A stretch of 64,000 bases of DNA from Setomelanomma holmii (Eukaryota; Ascomycota; Dothideomycetes; Pleosporales; Phaeosphaeriaceae). Within the stretch, counting starts at the first letter, position 1; each line of letters begins with the position of its first letter. Below, one piece after another: positions 1 to 11,125 of this stretch. Position numbers and translations under genes: made by a program. The stretch is from NCBI GenBank assembly GCA_010015745.1, contig ML978165.1:372001-436000 (forward strand), written 5' to 3'. Under the pieces are notes generated by a model. The model was given only the letters and a program-made list of their open reading frames with translations. It was not told the origin of the DNA and made no database searches.

Positions 1-922
1 AGACGCCGTTCAACATCCCATATGGCTCGCGACTCACCAAACCATGATGGCCGCATTCGACCTTTGGGAGGTCAGGTTCGCCGCGTACCTGCGCAATGCC
101 GACCAGCGCGATCCAAAAATCTACGCCGGGAATACACTACTCAAAATGAGCGCAATCGCAATCCGCATCGTCATGGGTGCCGGTGCTGGACTGACTTCAG
201 AAATAGCCTACGATGTCTTCCTGGATAACTTCAAAACAATCGTCGATCTCGCTGAGACAATTCCAATCCTAAATCCTCAATCCGCATTCTCAACACCCTC
301 AACCTCACCATCACCAAGCCCATCGCAGACTCCAAAAACAGTGACCGGACCATCTCAACCCCGCCGTATTGCTCCAAATCCAGGAACCAGCACACCCATT
401 CCCTCACCCGACAAATCGGCATTCGTCTTCTCCACCACACAACCACCAGCAGGCACACAAACACAAACACAACAATCACCACGCTTCTCGCCGTCCTTCG
501 AACTCAGCCCCATCGTCCCGCTTTTCATCGTCGCATGCCGCTGCCGCGACCCAACCATCCGGCGTCGCGCAATTGCCCTCCTCCTCTCATACCGGCGCCG
601 CGAGGGCGTGTGGGATTCGCTTGGTGCGGGGATGGTCGCTGCGAAGTGTATGGCGCGGGAAGAAGATCTGCCCCACATAACGCACATCAATGGAATCGAC
701 GGGCATGGTGGCGTGGAGGCATTGTTGGTTAGAAACCCGGATGTGAGGTCCTGTGCAGATGTGCCTGAGGAGAAGAGAGTCAAGGATATTTTCGTGCGAG
801 TGGAGGTCACGAAGGGAAGGGTGGATTTGGTGTATGAGATGACCACGGGGGAGAGGTTGGGGGAGAAGGAGGTTGTTTGGGAGAGTAGGGGGGATGATGC
901 GGGTGCGACGTATCATAGGTGA
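1..922 (+). CDS. C-terminal part of a probable Zn-cluster fungal transcription factor (5' truncated by window edge)
   Basis: The reading frame is open from base 2 and ends at TGA 920-922, giving about 306 residues. The first in-frame ATG (44) lies inside continuing coding sequence, so the true start is outside the window. The visible part begins with helical sequence (AFDLWEVRFAAYL), passes through a Ser/Thr/Pro/Gln-rich linker of about 80 residues, and ends in a block with CRCRDPTIRRRAIALL and RREGVWDS. That block is typical of the C-terminal half of Zn2Cys6 regulators of the fungal-specific transcription factor class. The zinc cluster itself is not in the window, so the regulator assignment is an inference from the tail. 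No target can be named. Confidence 0.75.
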   Translation, partial: DAVQHPIWLATHQTMMAAFDLWEVRFAAYLRNADQRDPKIYAGNTLLKMSAIAIRIVMGAGAGLTSEIAYDVFLDNFKTIVDLAETIPILNPQSAFSTPSTSPSPSPSQTPKTVTGPSQPRRIAPNPGTSTPIPSPDKSAFVFSTTQPPAGTQTQTQQSPRFSPSFELSPIVPLFIVACRCRDPTIRRRAIALLLSYRRREGVWDSLGAGMVAAKCMAREEDLPHITHINGIDGHGGVEALLVRNPDVRSCADVPEEKRVKDIFVRVEVTKGRVDLVYEMTTGERLGEKEVVWESRGDDAGATYHR

Positions 923-1235
923 TGAAGGGAGGGGAGTGATTGGTGGACGGGACTGATGTGATGGGACTGATTTGATGGGAGTGATTTGATCGGGAGATTG
1001 GGCAGATGTATGATCGTGGGATTGATTTAAGAATCGTTTTTTGACAGCATGTCGCAGTCAGTATCAAGATGTTTTGGAAGTAGTAACGACTTAGCGTGAT
1101 GACATCATTACCTTCTACTTACCATTTCATTCACTATTACATTTCTCTCGCAGACCCAACATACTCGCAACAGCAGTTTCACACCCCTCTCATAAAAGCA
1201 CAATTTCTCTAGATCGTCCCAATTTCTCACAGAAG
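923..1235. other. Intergenic, no gene seen
   Basis: This 313 bp stretch opens with a G-rich repeat of GGGA/TGAT words just after the upstream stop and ends in a pyrimidine-rich tract before the ATG at 1236. It is presumably terminator plus promoter. Confidence 0.5.
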
Positions 1236-1669
1236 ATGTCTAAATCCTGCACCCTCTGCTCCACCCCGCGCCCCGTCCTGATCCGCTGCCAAATCGACGA
1301 AACACAAACGTGGCATTTCGTGTGCCCAGGCGCATGTTGGAAGAAAGTCTCGGGTGGCGTGGAGGACGCGAAGGGTTTGGAGGGGGAGTTTCCTTGGTAT
1401 AGGTATGGGGGAATGGTATGTATGCATTTTCTTTTGCTGTATGAGGGGAAAAGAGGAGGGGGGGGGGCGAGAATTGGACGAGGTAGAGAATGAAAGGCTG
1501 ATGGTTGATGATTTGGTAGTGGAAAGACAGAAGTGCGGATGGACCTGTGAGTGCGAAGAAACCGAGAAAGGTTAAGGAGAGGCAAAGGGAGGAAGAGAGG
1601 GTACGGCAAGAACGGAAGAGCATGGAAGAGACTGTCAGCAACGACACGACAGGGAATGAAAGCAGTTGA
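1236..1669 (+). CDS. Small conserved Cys-rich protein (two exons)
   Basis: Exons 1236-1415 and 1520-1669 join in phase 0 to give 109 residues. The intron of 104 bp starts GTATGT and ends GGTAG. The N-terminus has a CTLC pair (residues 5-8), a further Cys in RC and a FVCPGACW block, which could bind zinc. The C-terminal 40 residues are highly charged (KKPRKVKERQ, then Glu/Arg runs), probably a helix. Splicing changes the end: without it the frame runs into a Gly/Arg-rich tail and stops at 1493. I recognise the type as a small protein conserved in Pezizomycotina, but know of no established function. Confidence 0.75.
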
Positions 1670-2498
1670 TCCACATCGCAAATTGCTTGCATCAATGCGT
1701 GCTCCGGCGCTGGAATGATAGTGGTGAGATTGACTGCCTTGTAAAATATGGAAGGGGTCGTCCGCTGCCCTTCGAGACGTGCGGTCCTTCATCGGGCGCA
1801 TTGCTGACTCGGGCCACTTCCGCACATTTGAGCCATGATTCAGGCTGCACGATCCAGATATATATTGTTTCAAGGCTGAAGGTGGGTAATTGTGTGCTCG
1901 GGACCAAACGCCCTGCCACCCGCCTGCATTGGCGAACTCTGCAGACAAGCCCGTTCAAGCAACCACAACCACAAGTCTTCACCATCACCATCAGCACGTA
2001 CATTCAGAGTCTCCGCCCGGCCGAGACCTTCGTGACTTCACTGCATCACGAGTACAACAACAATTCTCTGGTCGTTCGTAGTCTCGGCTCCAAATACACC
2101 GCTCATTTCAGGATGCCCGGCGGAACATTTTAATCCCACGAAGCCAACGCGCCGGCTCCACACTTAAGTACCGGCATGGTGACACGAGGGCATCCTAGCG
2201 GTACCAACCCCCGCAGCTCAAATTTCCGAAATCCGGGGTTGCCTAATTAGTATTATGCAGATCAAATTGCTCTTTTCAATTTCTGCGCACGGAGGACTCG
2301 TAGGATGCGATGGAGGCTTGGTAGACTTGTTAATGGAGACCGAGCTTTCCGTTTTTCCAAAGTGGTAGGGTGGAGATGGGGGCTGCTTTTATAGTCTGGG
2401 TTAAGGCGCTGTTGAAATTTTGGTTTTGGGTGTTACTGTTCAATTTGTATATCTTCAGACAGACGAGTTAAGCAAGAGCTGAAACATAGAACGTCGAG
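1670..2498. other. Intergenic; promoter side of the acetylesterase gene
   Basis: About 830 bp without a convincing gene. Short open frames occur but none has coding features. A TTTTATAG box lies about 110 bp upstream of the ATG at 2499 and is the only promoter-like element I can point to. Confidence 0.4.
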
Positions 2499-3364
2499 AT
2501 GCTGTACTCACAAGTCGTTACGCTGCTGGCTCTAGCGGGCACAGCACTGAGTGCACCCAGTGGCAATGTCGAGAAGCGCGCGCAGACCGTTTACCTTGCT
2601 GGAGACTCGACAATGGCAAAGGGGAGCTCAGGCAGTGCCATCACAGGTTCGTCCCGCACCCAATCACCACACATCCAAGATCATCTTCTAACACATGCAT
2701 ATTAGGCTGGGGCGTCGACTTCCCCTACTCCACCACCTTGACTGTCGTCAATAAAGCCGTCGGCGGCCGTAGCGCCCGCTCCTTCACACGCGAAGGCCGC
2801 TTCACAGAGATCATCAACCTAGTCAAGGCCAATGACATTGTCATCATCGAGTTCGGCCATAACGACGGCGGCTCTCTTTCACCCACCGATAACGGCCGCA
2901 CAGACTGCCCCGGCACTGGCTCCGAAACATGCCAAACGACATACGACGGCGTTGCCGAGACTGTCCACACGTTCCCATGGTACCTGACTGAAGCCGGCAA
3001 GGCCATCATCGCCAAGGGCGGCAAAGTCATCATGAGTAGCCAGACGCCCAACAACCCGTGGGAGACGGGTAGTTTCGTGTACACTGATGGCGGGAGGTTC
3101 GTTGGGTATGCGAGGGATGTTGCGACCGCGCTGGGAAGTAACGCCATGTTTGTTGACCACGGTGCGTACACGGCAAACTACTTCAAGAGCATTGGAAAGA
3201 CGGCGACGGATGCGCTGTATCCGGAGGATCATACGCATACGAATCCGGCTGGTGCGGATATTGTGTCAAAGGCGTTTGTCAAAGGGCTACAGTGTGGAGG
3301 CGGAGGGTTCCTGAATGGGTTCATCAAGAACTCGACTAGCAGTATTCCGGGCACATGTCTATAG
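2499..3364 (+). CDS. Secreted rhamnogalacturonan acetylesterase (SGNH hydrolase, CE12 type)
   Basis: Exons 2499-2646 and 2706-3364 give 268 residues; the 59 bp intron starts GTTCGT and ends TTAG. Residues 1-18 are a signal peptide, and NVEKR at 23-27 looks like a Kex2 pro-site. SGNH blocks are in order: GDST at 35-38 (Ser37 nucleophile), GGRSARSF near 69-76, GHND at 100-103, and DHTH at 224-227 giving the catalytic Asp and His. In this family the enzyme removes acetyl groups from the rhamnogalacturonan I backbone of pectin so that lyases and hydrolases can act. The sequence appears intact, in contrast to the pectate lyase at 27.8 kb. Induction by pectin would be expected but no site is visible. 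Confidence 0.92.
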
Positions 3365-3518
3365 TGCCGCCGTGATTCCGCCGTGATTGAGCTCATGCTG
3401 ATCTCATGTTACGAGCGAGAGAGTAAATTCTTCATGTATATATTTCACACTCCTTCCGTAACTTATGAACCATTCTCAAAGCATGTATCTGCTAGCAAGC
3501 TGCGTTCCCAGTCGAGCC

Positions 3519-4433
3519 TCAGAGCCATTGTTTGTTACCAAAATGCGACACAAACGCGCCGGCGTCCTTCTCGAGACTCGCATTTTCGATGGTCTTGAGC
3601 ACTTCTCTGACCGACTCCTCCGGCGTGATGAAACCATTCCACTCCGGTGCATAAGCCTTGAACTTTCCTGCCATTATCATTCCTCCTTGCTGCTGCTCAG
3701 GTGTCACTGTCATTTGATCAGCTCTTGAGTCTACAAACGACTGGAAAAGAGATTAGTCGAGGAAAAGTCAACTTACTTTCCGCAAGGTGCCCGGTGTCCA
3801 CAGCACCAGGAGAAATAGCCATGATCAGAACGCCCTCCTTCTTCCACTCGACCTGAAGTTTTGCAACGATCATGGTCATCGCCGCGCGACTGGCTGAGTA
3901 TGCCGCGCTCTCAAAGATATCATAATTGAGTGTGAGATCGACGTCAGCCATACCAGTGCTTATAGCAATGACTTTCTTGGTTTTGCCCTTCAGGACCAGT
4001 GGCATGAAGAGATTGATCAGATGGATTTGTCCGATGACATTGGCATTGTACAGGTCTTTGAACTCGGTTGTAAGACGAACGGGGTCTTGCTTGCTCAAGT
4101 ACTCGAAAGCACCGTAGGAAGGGTTCTGGCCGGCGTTTCCAATGAGGTAGTCGAGACTAGGAGTGATGGCGGAGACGGCTTCGACGGCGGCCTAGTGCAG
4201 TGTCAAAATAACGTAAGGATTTTCAGGCAGCAACGAACCTTCAGCGACTCATATTTCGCGAGGTCGGCCTGGACTATGTGGATGTTGGACCGGTTCCAGG
4301 ATGCGATCTTCGATTTGGTGTCTGCTGCGTTGCGGACAATGCCAATCACGGTATTCGATGGGTCGCTCGAAACTTTCTCCAAGAATGTAAATCCGAGACC
4401 TCGAGAGACACCAGTGATAAGGTAAGAAGACAT
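3519..4433 (-). CDS. Short-chain dehydrogenase/reductase with YxxxR in place of YxxxK
   Basis: Three exons on the minus strand: 4433-4239, 4191-3777 and 3730-3519, 273 residues. The cofactor motif TGVSRGLG is at 7-14, an NAG at 84-86, the catalytic Ser region is AISTG, and the active-site Tyr is Y163 in YSASRAAM, so position +4 is Arg167 and not the usual Lys. The C-terminus ends in FVSHFGNKQWL, typical of fungal norsolorinic-acid-ketoreductase-like SDRs. The last acceptor is uncertain: the strongest polypyrimidine site would give an early stop, while the AG at 3731-3732 (or 3722-3723) restores the conserved tail. The product is probably a cytosolic NADP-dependent oxidoreductase; the substrate is unknown. 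Confidence 0.85.
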
Positions 4434-5145
4434 GTCGAAGATGGTAGTGTTCGATGTTGGTTGCTGTGCTTTAGCTATTCGTTGAGGAGGAAGAGATGAT
4501 GTACTGCACTGGAGAGGCCAACAACAGCACGATACCTGCTTATATATCTTCAAGTCTATCGGTCGATGCACAGGTATATTTCAAAGCAAGGACGATGAGT
4601 TTCGAACTTTGATAAGAAGATCGATACTCTCTTAGAAATCAGCATGCAGCAGAGTTGGCGATGTGTGTGTCGTTGATCGCTTTAGGGTCGCAAACGATTG
4701 CCAAACAACCAGAATGGGTTGGCGCAAGGGCATGGAAAGTGCCCAACGAATACGTCAAGGCCCAGCAACAGCCGCAACGGTGGCTGACATGATTACGAAT
4801 CTCGGCGGGCTTCCTCAGAGTCGGACTGCCATTTCAGCCGTTCGTCCACGGCATAGTGAATGCACAATGGTGCTGCTGTCAATGGGAAAAGTGGTGGGAT
4901 ACATCTTGGACAGCGGTCCGTGGCTCGCAGATTGTTGCCTTTCATCCCAAAGTAGATTAGAACGCCCCGCTTTTCGTCTCATCATGGCGCCTTCCAAACA
5001 TCATTCGTCCCCATCAATGCATCGAATCTTAGACTCCCCGCTCTGGCACGTCATCTATCATGTAAGCAAAGACGCGCGCAGCGAAGGCTCGCAAACTATT
5101 TCCTCGCGTCCGTTTTCGCTTCCACCGCCTCCAGGACACCGAGCC
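4434..5145. other. Divergent intergenic region
   Basis: About 710 bp between the SDR (leftward) and the Zn2Cys6 regulator (rightward). An open frame continues upstream of the regulator's ATG, with in-frame ATGs such as 4984, so a longer N-terminus is possible. I favour 5146 because it sits just before the zinc cluster in a GCCATGG context. Confidence 0.4.
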
Positions 5146-7108
5146 ATGGGATCAAAAAGCTGCTGGACGTGCAAACGTAAGCCTTCCTACACCAACGCTC
5201 AACAACTGACGGAGTGCTAATATTCATGTTAAGGACGGAAAATTAGCTGCAACCAAGGTGTTCCCAACTGTATTCAATGTACGAGGAACGGATTGACATG
5301 CGGTGGTTATGGCAAACGTCTCAAGTGGCCACAAAAGCAACAGATATATGCCTCAACGAAGATACCTTGGTCGCGAGACTTGGAAAGAAGATCGCGAAAT
5401 GGCAATCTGCAGTGGGTGAATGTGGTGCCGACGGACATTTGCCTTCATTTGGTGACAAACAAAACCAACGATTTTGGTGAGTGAACATGTATTCCATGAG
5501 TCCCGACAGCTCCTTTTCAGGCCCTGTTCAGTTTCGAGCCTACCTAGCTTCACACACATTTAAAGTCACATGGAGCTCGGAATCAAGTACGAGCACACGG
5601 CACGATGACTGAACAGAACTCGCAGGCAGTGTTAGCATGACCAGGAATCAGATCACTCACCAAAACATACCTGAGCGCATATTCTCGATGCCTGGGGGTC
5701 CAGTGCGTGGGGATCTCGACTTATTGTATTATTGTAAGTCCCTGACCCAATCTCGGCATGTTGCTGCAACTCACACATATAGTCCAGGCGATTGTCTCCA
5801 AGTTGTTACCCATGCTCTGCACGGATCGAGCACGAATCTGCCATCTGCTCATGGAGATCGCGCTCTCGAACAGCAACCAGGCAACCAGAGCTGTCTACTA
5901 CGCAATACTCGCGCTTGCTGCTGATCACCGTGGTTACAGTCCTGATTATGTGGACCATATGAAACGTAGCGCACTCCGGGAACTATACAATGACGTAGAC
6001 CCAAGCATGTGTGAGGGTGTCACACATCTAGCTGCGAATCTTCTCCTGTGTATTTTGGAGGTAAGGCTTATTCAAGACCTCGAACTCGCGATCTGACACA
6101 TCTAAGATGCAACATACCGGCGCAAACACGTCTTGCTGGGTTGGCTATATATGTGGTGTCAAACATGGTGTGTATCTCTACCTTGGGCTGTGTACGAGTC
6201 AACCGCTGAAGTCATTCCCTTTTGTAGTAGTCGATGCGGTCGGGAACGTTGAGCCTTCATCAGGCACCGATGCCTCACTCATACTCGGCTGGGTTTTCTA
6301 TTTCGATGTGATGTCTCGTATGACCAACCGGCACTGGCGCACTGAGCATATTGAAGCCGTCGCGGAAGGACTCGGATACATCTCGGACGGATCGACCGGC
6401 TGCAAGCTTCAGTACATTAGAGCTCGCACGTTATTTGCGCGAGGAGTTTCGGATATTGCCAACCACGCTCATCCCATCGTTCGGTTGCTTGCCGAGGTCT
6501 CCGAAACAGCCATGTTTTCATCAGACCCGCGATATCTCACGAACGAATATCAGCAGAATCTTGATGATCTCCGGTTCAGACTTGAGAATGTCTCCACGCG
6601 AGTTGAAACGCCTACGACTAAAGAGGTCTTCGATGCGTGTCAAGTTCTTAGGTCTCTTAGTTTAGACGGTGATGAAGTGCAGAGAGTTCTCTTGGCAGGC
6701 TCTGCCCAGGATACGCCAGAGCATATCCAAAGCCTCCTGGGACTTACTCGGCTCGCAGGACTTATCTATCTTGAGCGAGTCTCTCGGAGCTTCTCTGGTC
6801 AGTCCGCAAAGATCGACTCGTGGACTCAACAAGCGTTAGCAATACTGGCTCGATTAGACTCATGCTTCTGTCCTTTCGCCTTGCTGGTCGTCAGTTGCGA
6901 GACCAGTCAAGACGAAGATCGGATGATCATACTGGACCTCTTCGCGAGGATGGAGAAACAACCTCATCTCCAGTCCTTGCTTGAGGCCAAAGCATTGATA
7001 CAGACGGCTTGGAACCAACAAGATCTGGCTGAAGGCGAGGGGCTTGAGTACATCCATAAAATCAACGTCGTACTGAGCTCTCGTGAAGCTGTACCCAGCC
7101 TCATCTGA
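5146..7108 (+). CDS. Zn2Cys6 transcription factor (six exons)
   Basis: Proposed exons: 5146-5176, 5234-5476, 5617-5733, 5783-6060, 6107-6167 and 6228-7108, 536 residues. The zinc cluster lies at residues 6-33 with spacing CX2CX6CX6CX2CX6C (C6, C9, C16, C23, C26, C33) and is split by the first intron. Downstream, DLLYYF and the MEIALS/AILALAADHRGYS/HLAANLLLCILE blocks match the fungal-specific transcription factor domain type 2. The intron at 6168-6227 is 60 bp and has no stop, so retaining it would add 20 residues; the V-V join favours removal. The exon 2/3 junction (intron 5477-5616) is the least certain. It is a nuclear regulator by family; its target genes are unknown. Confidence 0.82.
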
Positions 7109-7553
7109 GCTGGACGCATTGTGTACAACATTGGAGTCGAATGTCCCTTGCGCGCTTGATGAGCACAAAGAGTAATGGCAGAGTTTGAAAGACAGTCTCA
7201 AACAATGCATTGTTTGCAATCTCTACTTCTCAGAACAGGTTTGCTTTCATCACAATGTATGTGGCGGACATTTTCATATGTGGCTTGGGTGTATGTACTT
7301 TGAAGTCTTGATCTGTACAGCCCATAAGAAATACAATCCGACAATATGGTTCATTCACGCTCGCGACGATCCTTTCCGGAATTCAAATGTACGAAGCCCA
7401 TAAGTAGACGAACTAGGAGCCAAAGAGATGACACAAGTGCAATCGTGAAATTTTCGTCCAATGGCGGCAAGATTGTGCCACGCTTCTCATGCCGCAACTT
7501 AGTCGACTCGCGAAAGTGGAGGTCCATCACGCTGCCTAGCTACTGACCCACAG
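7109..7553. other. Intergenic or 5' part of the broken SET gene
   Basis: No convincing gene. The end of this stretch looks like an intron terminus (CTGAC branch, then CACAG at 7549-7553), so an upstream exon of the SET-domain gene may lie here, but I could not identify it. Confidence 0.35.
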
Positions 7554-8287
7554 GTCTCAAATGACGGCAAGACGTCTTAAAGGCAACCACATACGGCCTC
7601 AATCTATCAAAACAGCGCCAAAGACGCGAGGCCGCACGTCTATTCTCCTCAACAGCAACAGCCACCAAAACTTCACCACGTACAACCAACGCAGAAGCTA
7701 GACTAATGAGAGGCGTCGTTCCATGTTCTGCACCTACTTGTCCAAACCCCACCCCGGCCACCCGCAAACCAGACGATCTCTGCACATGCGTGACCGCCCC
7801 TTGGACCTCCTGCAACACATTGAAATGATTCACAGCAAATATCTTTCTCTACGATCTTGGTCCCAAACTCGGCATCGAAACCTTTGCACTCACACCCTTC
7901 CCACCAGGAACAGTGCTCGGCGAATACCTCGGTGAGTTGCTGCCCTTTGATAGCAATACCGACCCAGCCGTCCGCGACACTAGATATTATTTCGAGGTCA
8001 TAGGCAATGTTTCGGAGCCGCTTGCGTGGATCGATGCGTTGCGCGTGGGTAGTTGGCACAGGTTTATTAACCATTCGTGTAGGCTGAATGCAGAGTATGT
8101 CGTTAAGAGGGTGGGAAGGGCGAACAGGATTGTGGTCGAGGTTGTTAAGGATATTGGTGTAGGGGAGGAGGTTACTGTGGGCTATGGCCGGGATTACTGG
8201 AGGAGTATGAGTGCGATGGAGCTTTTTTGTGGGTGTTGAGAGAAGGACTGTAGGTTTGCGGAGAAGACAAAGAAGAAGGTGGAGTAA
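7554..8287 (+). pseudogene. SET-domain protein methyltransferase, broken by in-frame TGA codons
   Basis: One reading frame carries a SET-like protein but is stopped by TGA at 7826-7828 and TGA at 8237-8239, and probably also at 7562-7564. Before the first main stop is a Cys-rich pre-SET-like stretch (CSAPTCPNP, then LCTC). After it come GTVLGEYLGELLP, the AdoMet/substrate block WHRFINHSC, and GEEVTVGYGRDYW, all hallmark SET motifs. The second main stop falls inside the post-SET zinc motif, CGC-stop-EKDC, which reads as CxCxxxxxC if the stop was a sense codon. No GT-AG pair removes either stop in frame. CGA to TGA transitions explain all cases. Related proteins would methylate lysines on histones or other proteins. 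It could be a recent pseudogene or an assembly error. Confidence 0.75.
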
Positions 8288-8381
8288 CCGATGTGAGTAT
8301 TGCGATGTTGACGCTTTCGAAGAAATTACAGCTGGATATCTGAAAAAGATTTTGGATTTCGCGACGTCTTTCCAGTGGAGG

Positions 8382-10820
8382 CTAGACAGCAACGTCTTCT
8401 ACTCTCAGCAAACCATCGCCCATACCTGCCACTGCCCAAGTGCCGAACTTCAAGTTCGGGTTCCATGCTAGTGCTGTGATGGCAGAAGGCTCCTCATATA
8501 TAGTGATACCCTTGCCGACCTCCGGATTTGCAGCTTTCTTTGATGTCACAGAATGTTGGATACCTGGCTGGAAAGCTTTATATCCTTCGGTGATTCGAGC
8601 GAGAGGCTGGTCAAGAACGGATCTTGGAACAGCATTCGATGGCGCAGGTGGAGCAGATGGCGCAGTTTGCTCTATGATATCAGGACCACTCGTGCTTAGT
8701 ACTTCGCTCACATCGCCGACGGGCCCACCCTCAGTCATTTCCACATCCGTATCCGCATCCGCATCTGGTGTTTGAACAATCTTCTCCTTGACTGATTTCC
8801 TCCACTCGTGTTTGAACCATGTTTGTTGCCATGGAATAATTTTGTAGTTCGTGATGCGTCCGATTGGATTACTAGCTTCCACTCTTCCATCCGCGCCACC
8901 GATTAGTATCCCAGGATGAACAGGACTCGATGCGACACGAGTGATGCTGCTCTCCGCGCGCATGCTGTAGAGGTTGTGATAGTATCGTCTGATCGGGTTG
9001 TGCTTGAGCATATAGTATTCGTCTGGCGCGATGAAGGATTGTGTTTGCTCGTGCCAGTCTTGCGTTAAGCAAAGCGTGCGGCCGCGTATGGAAGCTGTGG
9101 TGTCGGCATCTGGTGTTCGGATATCAAACAGGCGGGCGAAGCCGTCGGCAGTGCTGATGGAGATAAGTTGGGGTTGAGATGGCCAGCCGGACGACAAAGT
9201 GAGAATGTAGGTGTCCGAAATCTGCTTGTAAAGCCAAGGTCTTGGTGGGCTTTGCTGAGTTTCTGGGGTGGTGAAAGTCTTCGTCAAAGTCCATATTGCT
9301 AGTGTGCCGATTGCGGTCGCGACGGCAATGGTGGTGCCTGATAGCCACTTTAGACACGTCGGAACAGTCTGCGGAAAAGGAACGTCGAATACAGCCTGAG
9401 AGATGTGTGTGTACTGTGTACCTCGCGCATGCTCTCCATCACGGAGGTACGACACGTCCAGTATGCGCACTCGACCGTCAGACCATATACCCGCAAGCAG
9501 GCCTACATGAACTACGTTTTGTTCGTCTGACTGGCTCGTGCTCAATTTTGCACTGACAGGACACCATCTGAACTGCTTAGGAGCACCCCAGTCCGTACAG
9601 ATGAGCAGTCGAAGTCGTGGCTGTTTAGAGCTGTCCAGCTCACCATTAGTCCCCGCCTCAAACGACCAGATTTGTATTGACGAAGGAAACGGCTTCGTTG
9701 CTGAGAAAGCTGGAGCTTTCAATTGCTCCATTGGCTTCAGTTGAGGGCCACTCGTGGGCCTTTGCTCGACTGCAACTGCAAGGTGTTGAGTCGTCCCATC
9801 TTCATTCGTGGCCCACTGAGCGTCCTGAATCCTGGCACCAAGGTTGAAGAGCCAACCTCGCCTGTTCTTGTTTTGGCCGAATGGCTCTGCTACGTCAATA
9901 TACGATTGCTTATTCAAGGCATGCAGCTGGGGTGCATCGACCGGTCCGAGCAACACGTTGATAGAGTCGGAATCGTTCGTGACCATATGGACTGCAGCCT
10001 CCTCCACGGTCAGGGCTCGGCTCTTCAGGCCTCTTCTGAACGATTCGCGACCGATATTCGCGTACCAATTTTTCAATGTTTCATCCTCCTTTTCCCTCGA
10101 CGCTGCACGTTCGAAGAAGCTTCTTCTCAAGCCACCTGACTTTCGTAATGGTAGTGTCTCTTGTCGCAACCAATGATCCCTCGTCAATAGAATAGGCTTC
10201 AGGTCCTCGTTTCTTGGCCCAAAAAGGTCCTTGAGTCGTACTTCCTGTCCACCAATTTTCGTAAAATCGGCAACACCTCGTGTACGCAATGGACTCGCAC
10301 CGACAGCCTTAGCAGATACACCACCACCTCTGGTGATATGGATGGGCACTTTGACTTTGTGTCGGGGTCGGTCTTCTTGCCCTTTTCTCCGCCTGCCCGT
10401 TCCAGGGCCAGATGGAGGCGCAGAATCGCGACCGGAGTCGACCTCGATGATGTTCAGTACCGGCGTACTTGGTCGCTGTATTCGTCTTTCAGAATACTCT
10501 TCCTCATCATCTTCACCGTCTTCGGACTCGCTTTCATCAACAATGTCCTCGTCAAAGTCATCCTCCGGCTCTTCCTCGGCATCAGGCATGAAATCGTCCT
10601 CATCCTCTTGAAATTCCTCGACATCCGGAGTCTGTGCTCCCGAGGGCATAGATGAGGCGTCATCGTCAAGGAAACTGTACTCCTCATCGACACGACACAA
10701 TTGAGGTTGTTTAGCTCGCGATCGTCGTTGTGGTGTATCTTCTTTGTTTTGTGTTAGTACAAAATTTGCTTGTATGAGAGTACACTTTCAGCATGCAAGC
10801 AAAGACTTACCATCCGACAT
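8382..10820 (-). CDS. tfc6: TFIIIC subunit, WD40-like (Tfc6 / tau 91 kDa type)
   Basis: Exon 1 is only 10 nt (10820-10811), followed by a 69 bp intron with a perfect TACTAAC branch site and exon 2 at 10741-8382, giving 789 residues. An acidic region (about residues 27-75, rich in Glu/Asp) is followed by basic linkers and a C-terminal WD40-type propeller (LLAGIWSDGRVRILDVSY, SISTADGFARLFDIR, VAGMGDGLLRVEDV). The layout matches the fungal Tfc6 subunit of TFIIIC, which binds the B box of tRNA genes for Pol III. The identification is by overall resemblance and should be tested by profile search. The gene is divergent from the interrupted tRNA-like gene about 300 bp away. Confidence 0.75.
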
Positions 10821-11125
10821 TTTGCGAGGCCTACACCGGGTGCGCAAAGCACCAGGCCAGATTGTGTTTTCTAAGCAATCACGTTAAAGTGCACGGAATG
10901 ACTACAAGGAAGGCATGCGACTCGAACGTAATGCCCCGCATTTAGCGCAGCGCACGGACCTCCACTCACTCGTTATACCCCACCGTCTGATGTCAAGGTT
11001 TTCGTTCACATGCGAGCTGAAAATTGCACTTGCAGATTACGCGCCGCGCCCGGTCGTTATCGAGGGAAGTTGTTATTTATGATATATTGCAAATACCTAA
11101 AGGATTTGCCATCGAATCACATTCC
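10821..11125. promoter_or_regulatory. Divergent upstream region of tfc6 and the tRNA-like gene
   Basis: 305 bp. An AT-rich element (TATTTATGATATATTG, about 11073-11088) lies about 40-50 bp before the tRNA 5' end and could act as an external TATA element. No other signal is clear. Confidence 0.4.

Noticed and set aside
1453..1470. G-rich run in the intron of the small Cys-rich gene
   Set aside because: A simple purine tract in an intron; no sign of function.
6168..6227. Coding sequence continuous across this segment
   Set aside because: It is a 60 bp GT-AG intron without a stop; removing it restores the family-like sequence across the join.
10912..10935. Inverted repeat GGCAT...ATGCC in the tfc6 upstream region, with TTCGAGT on the minus strand
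   Set aside because: The stem does not continue and no tRNA arms are formed; a 5 bp match over 24 bases is expected by chance.
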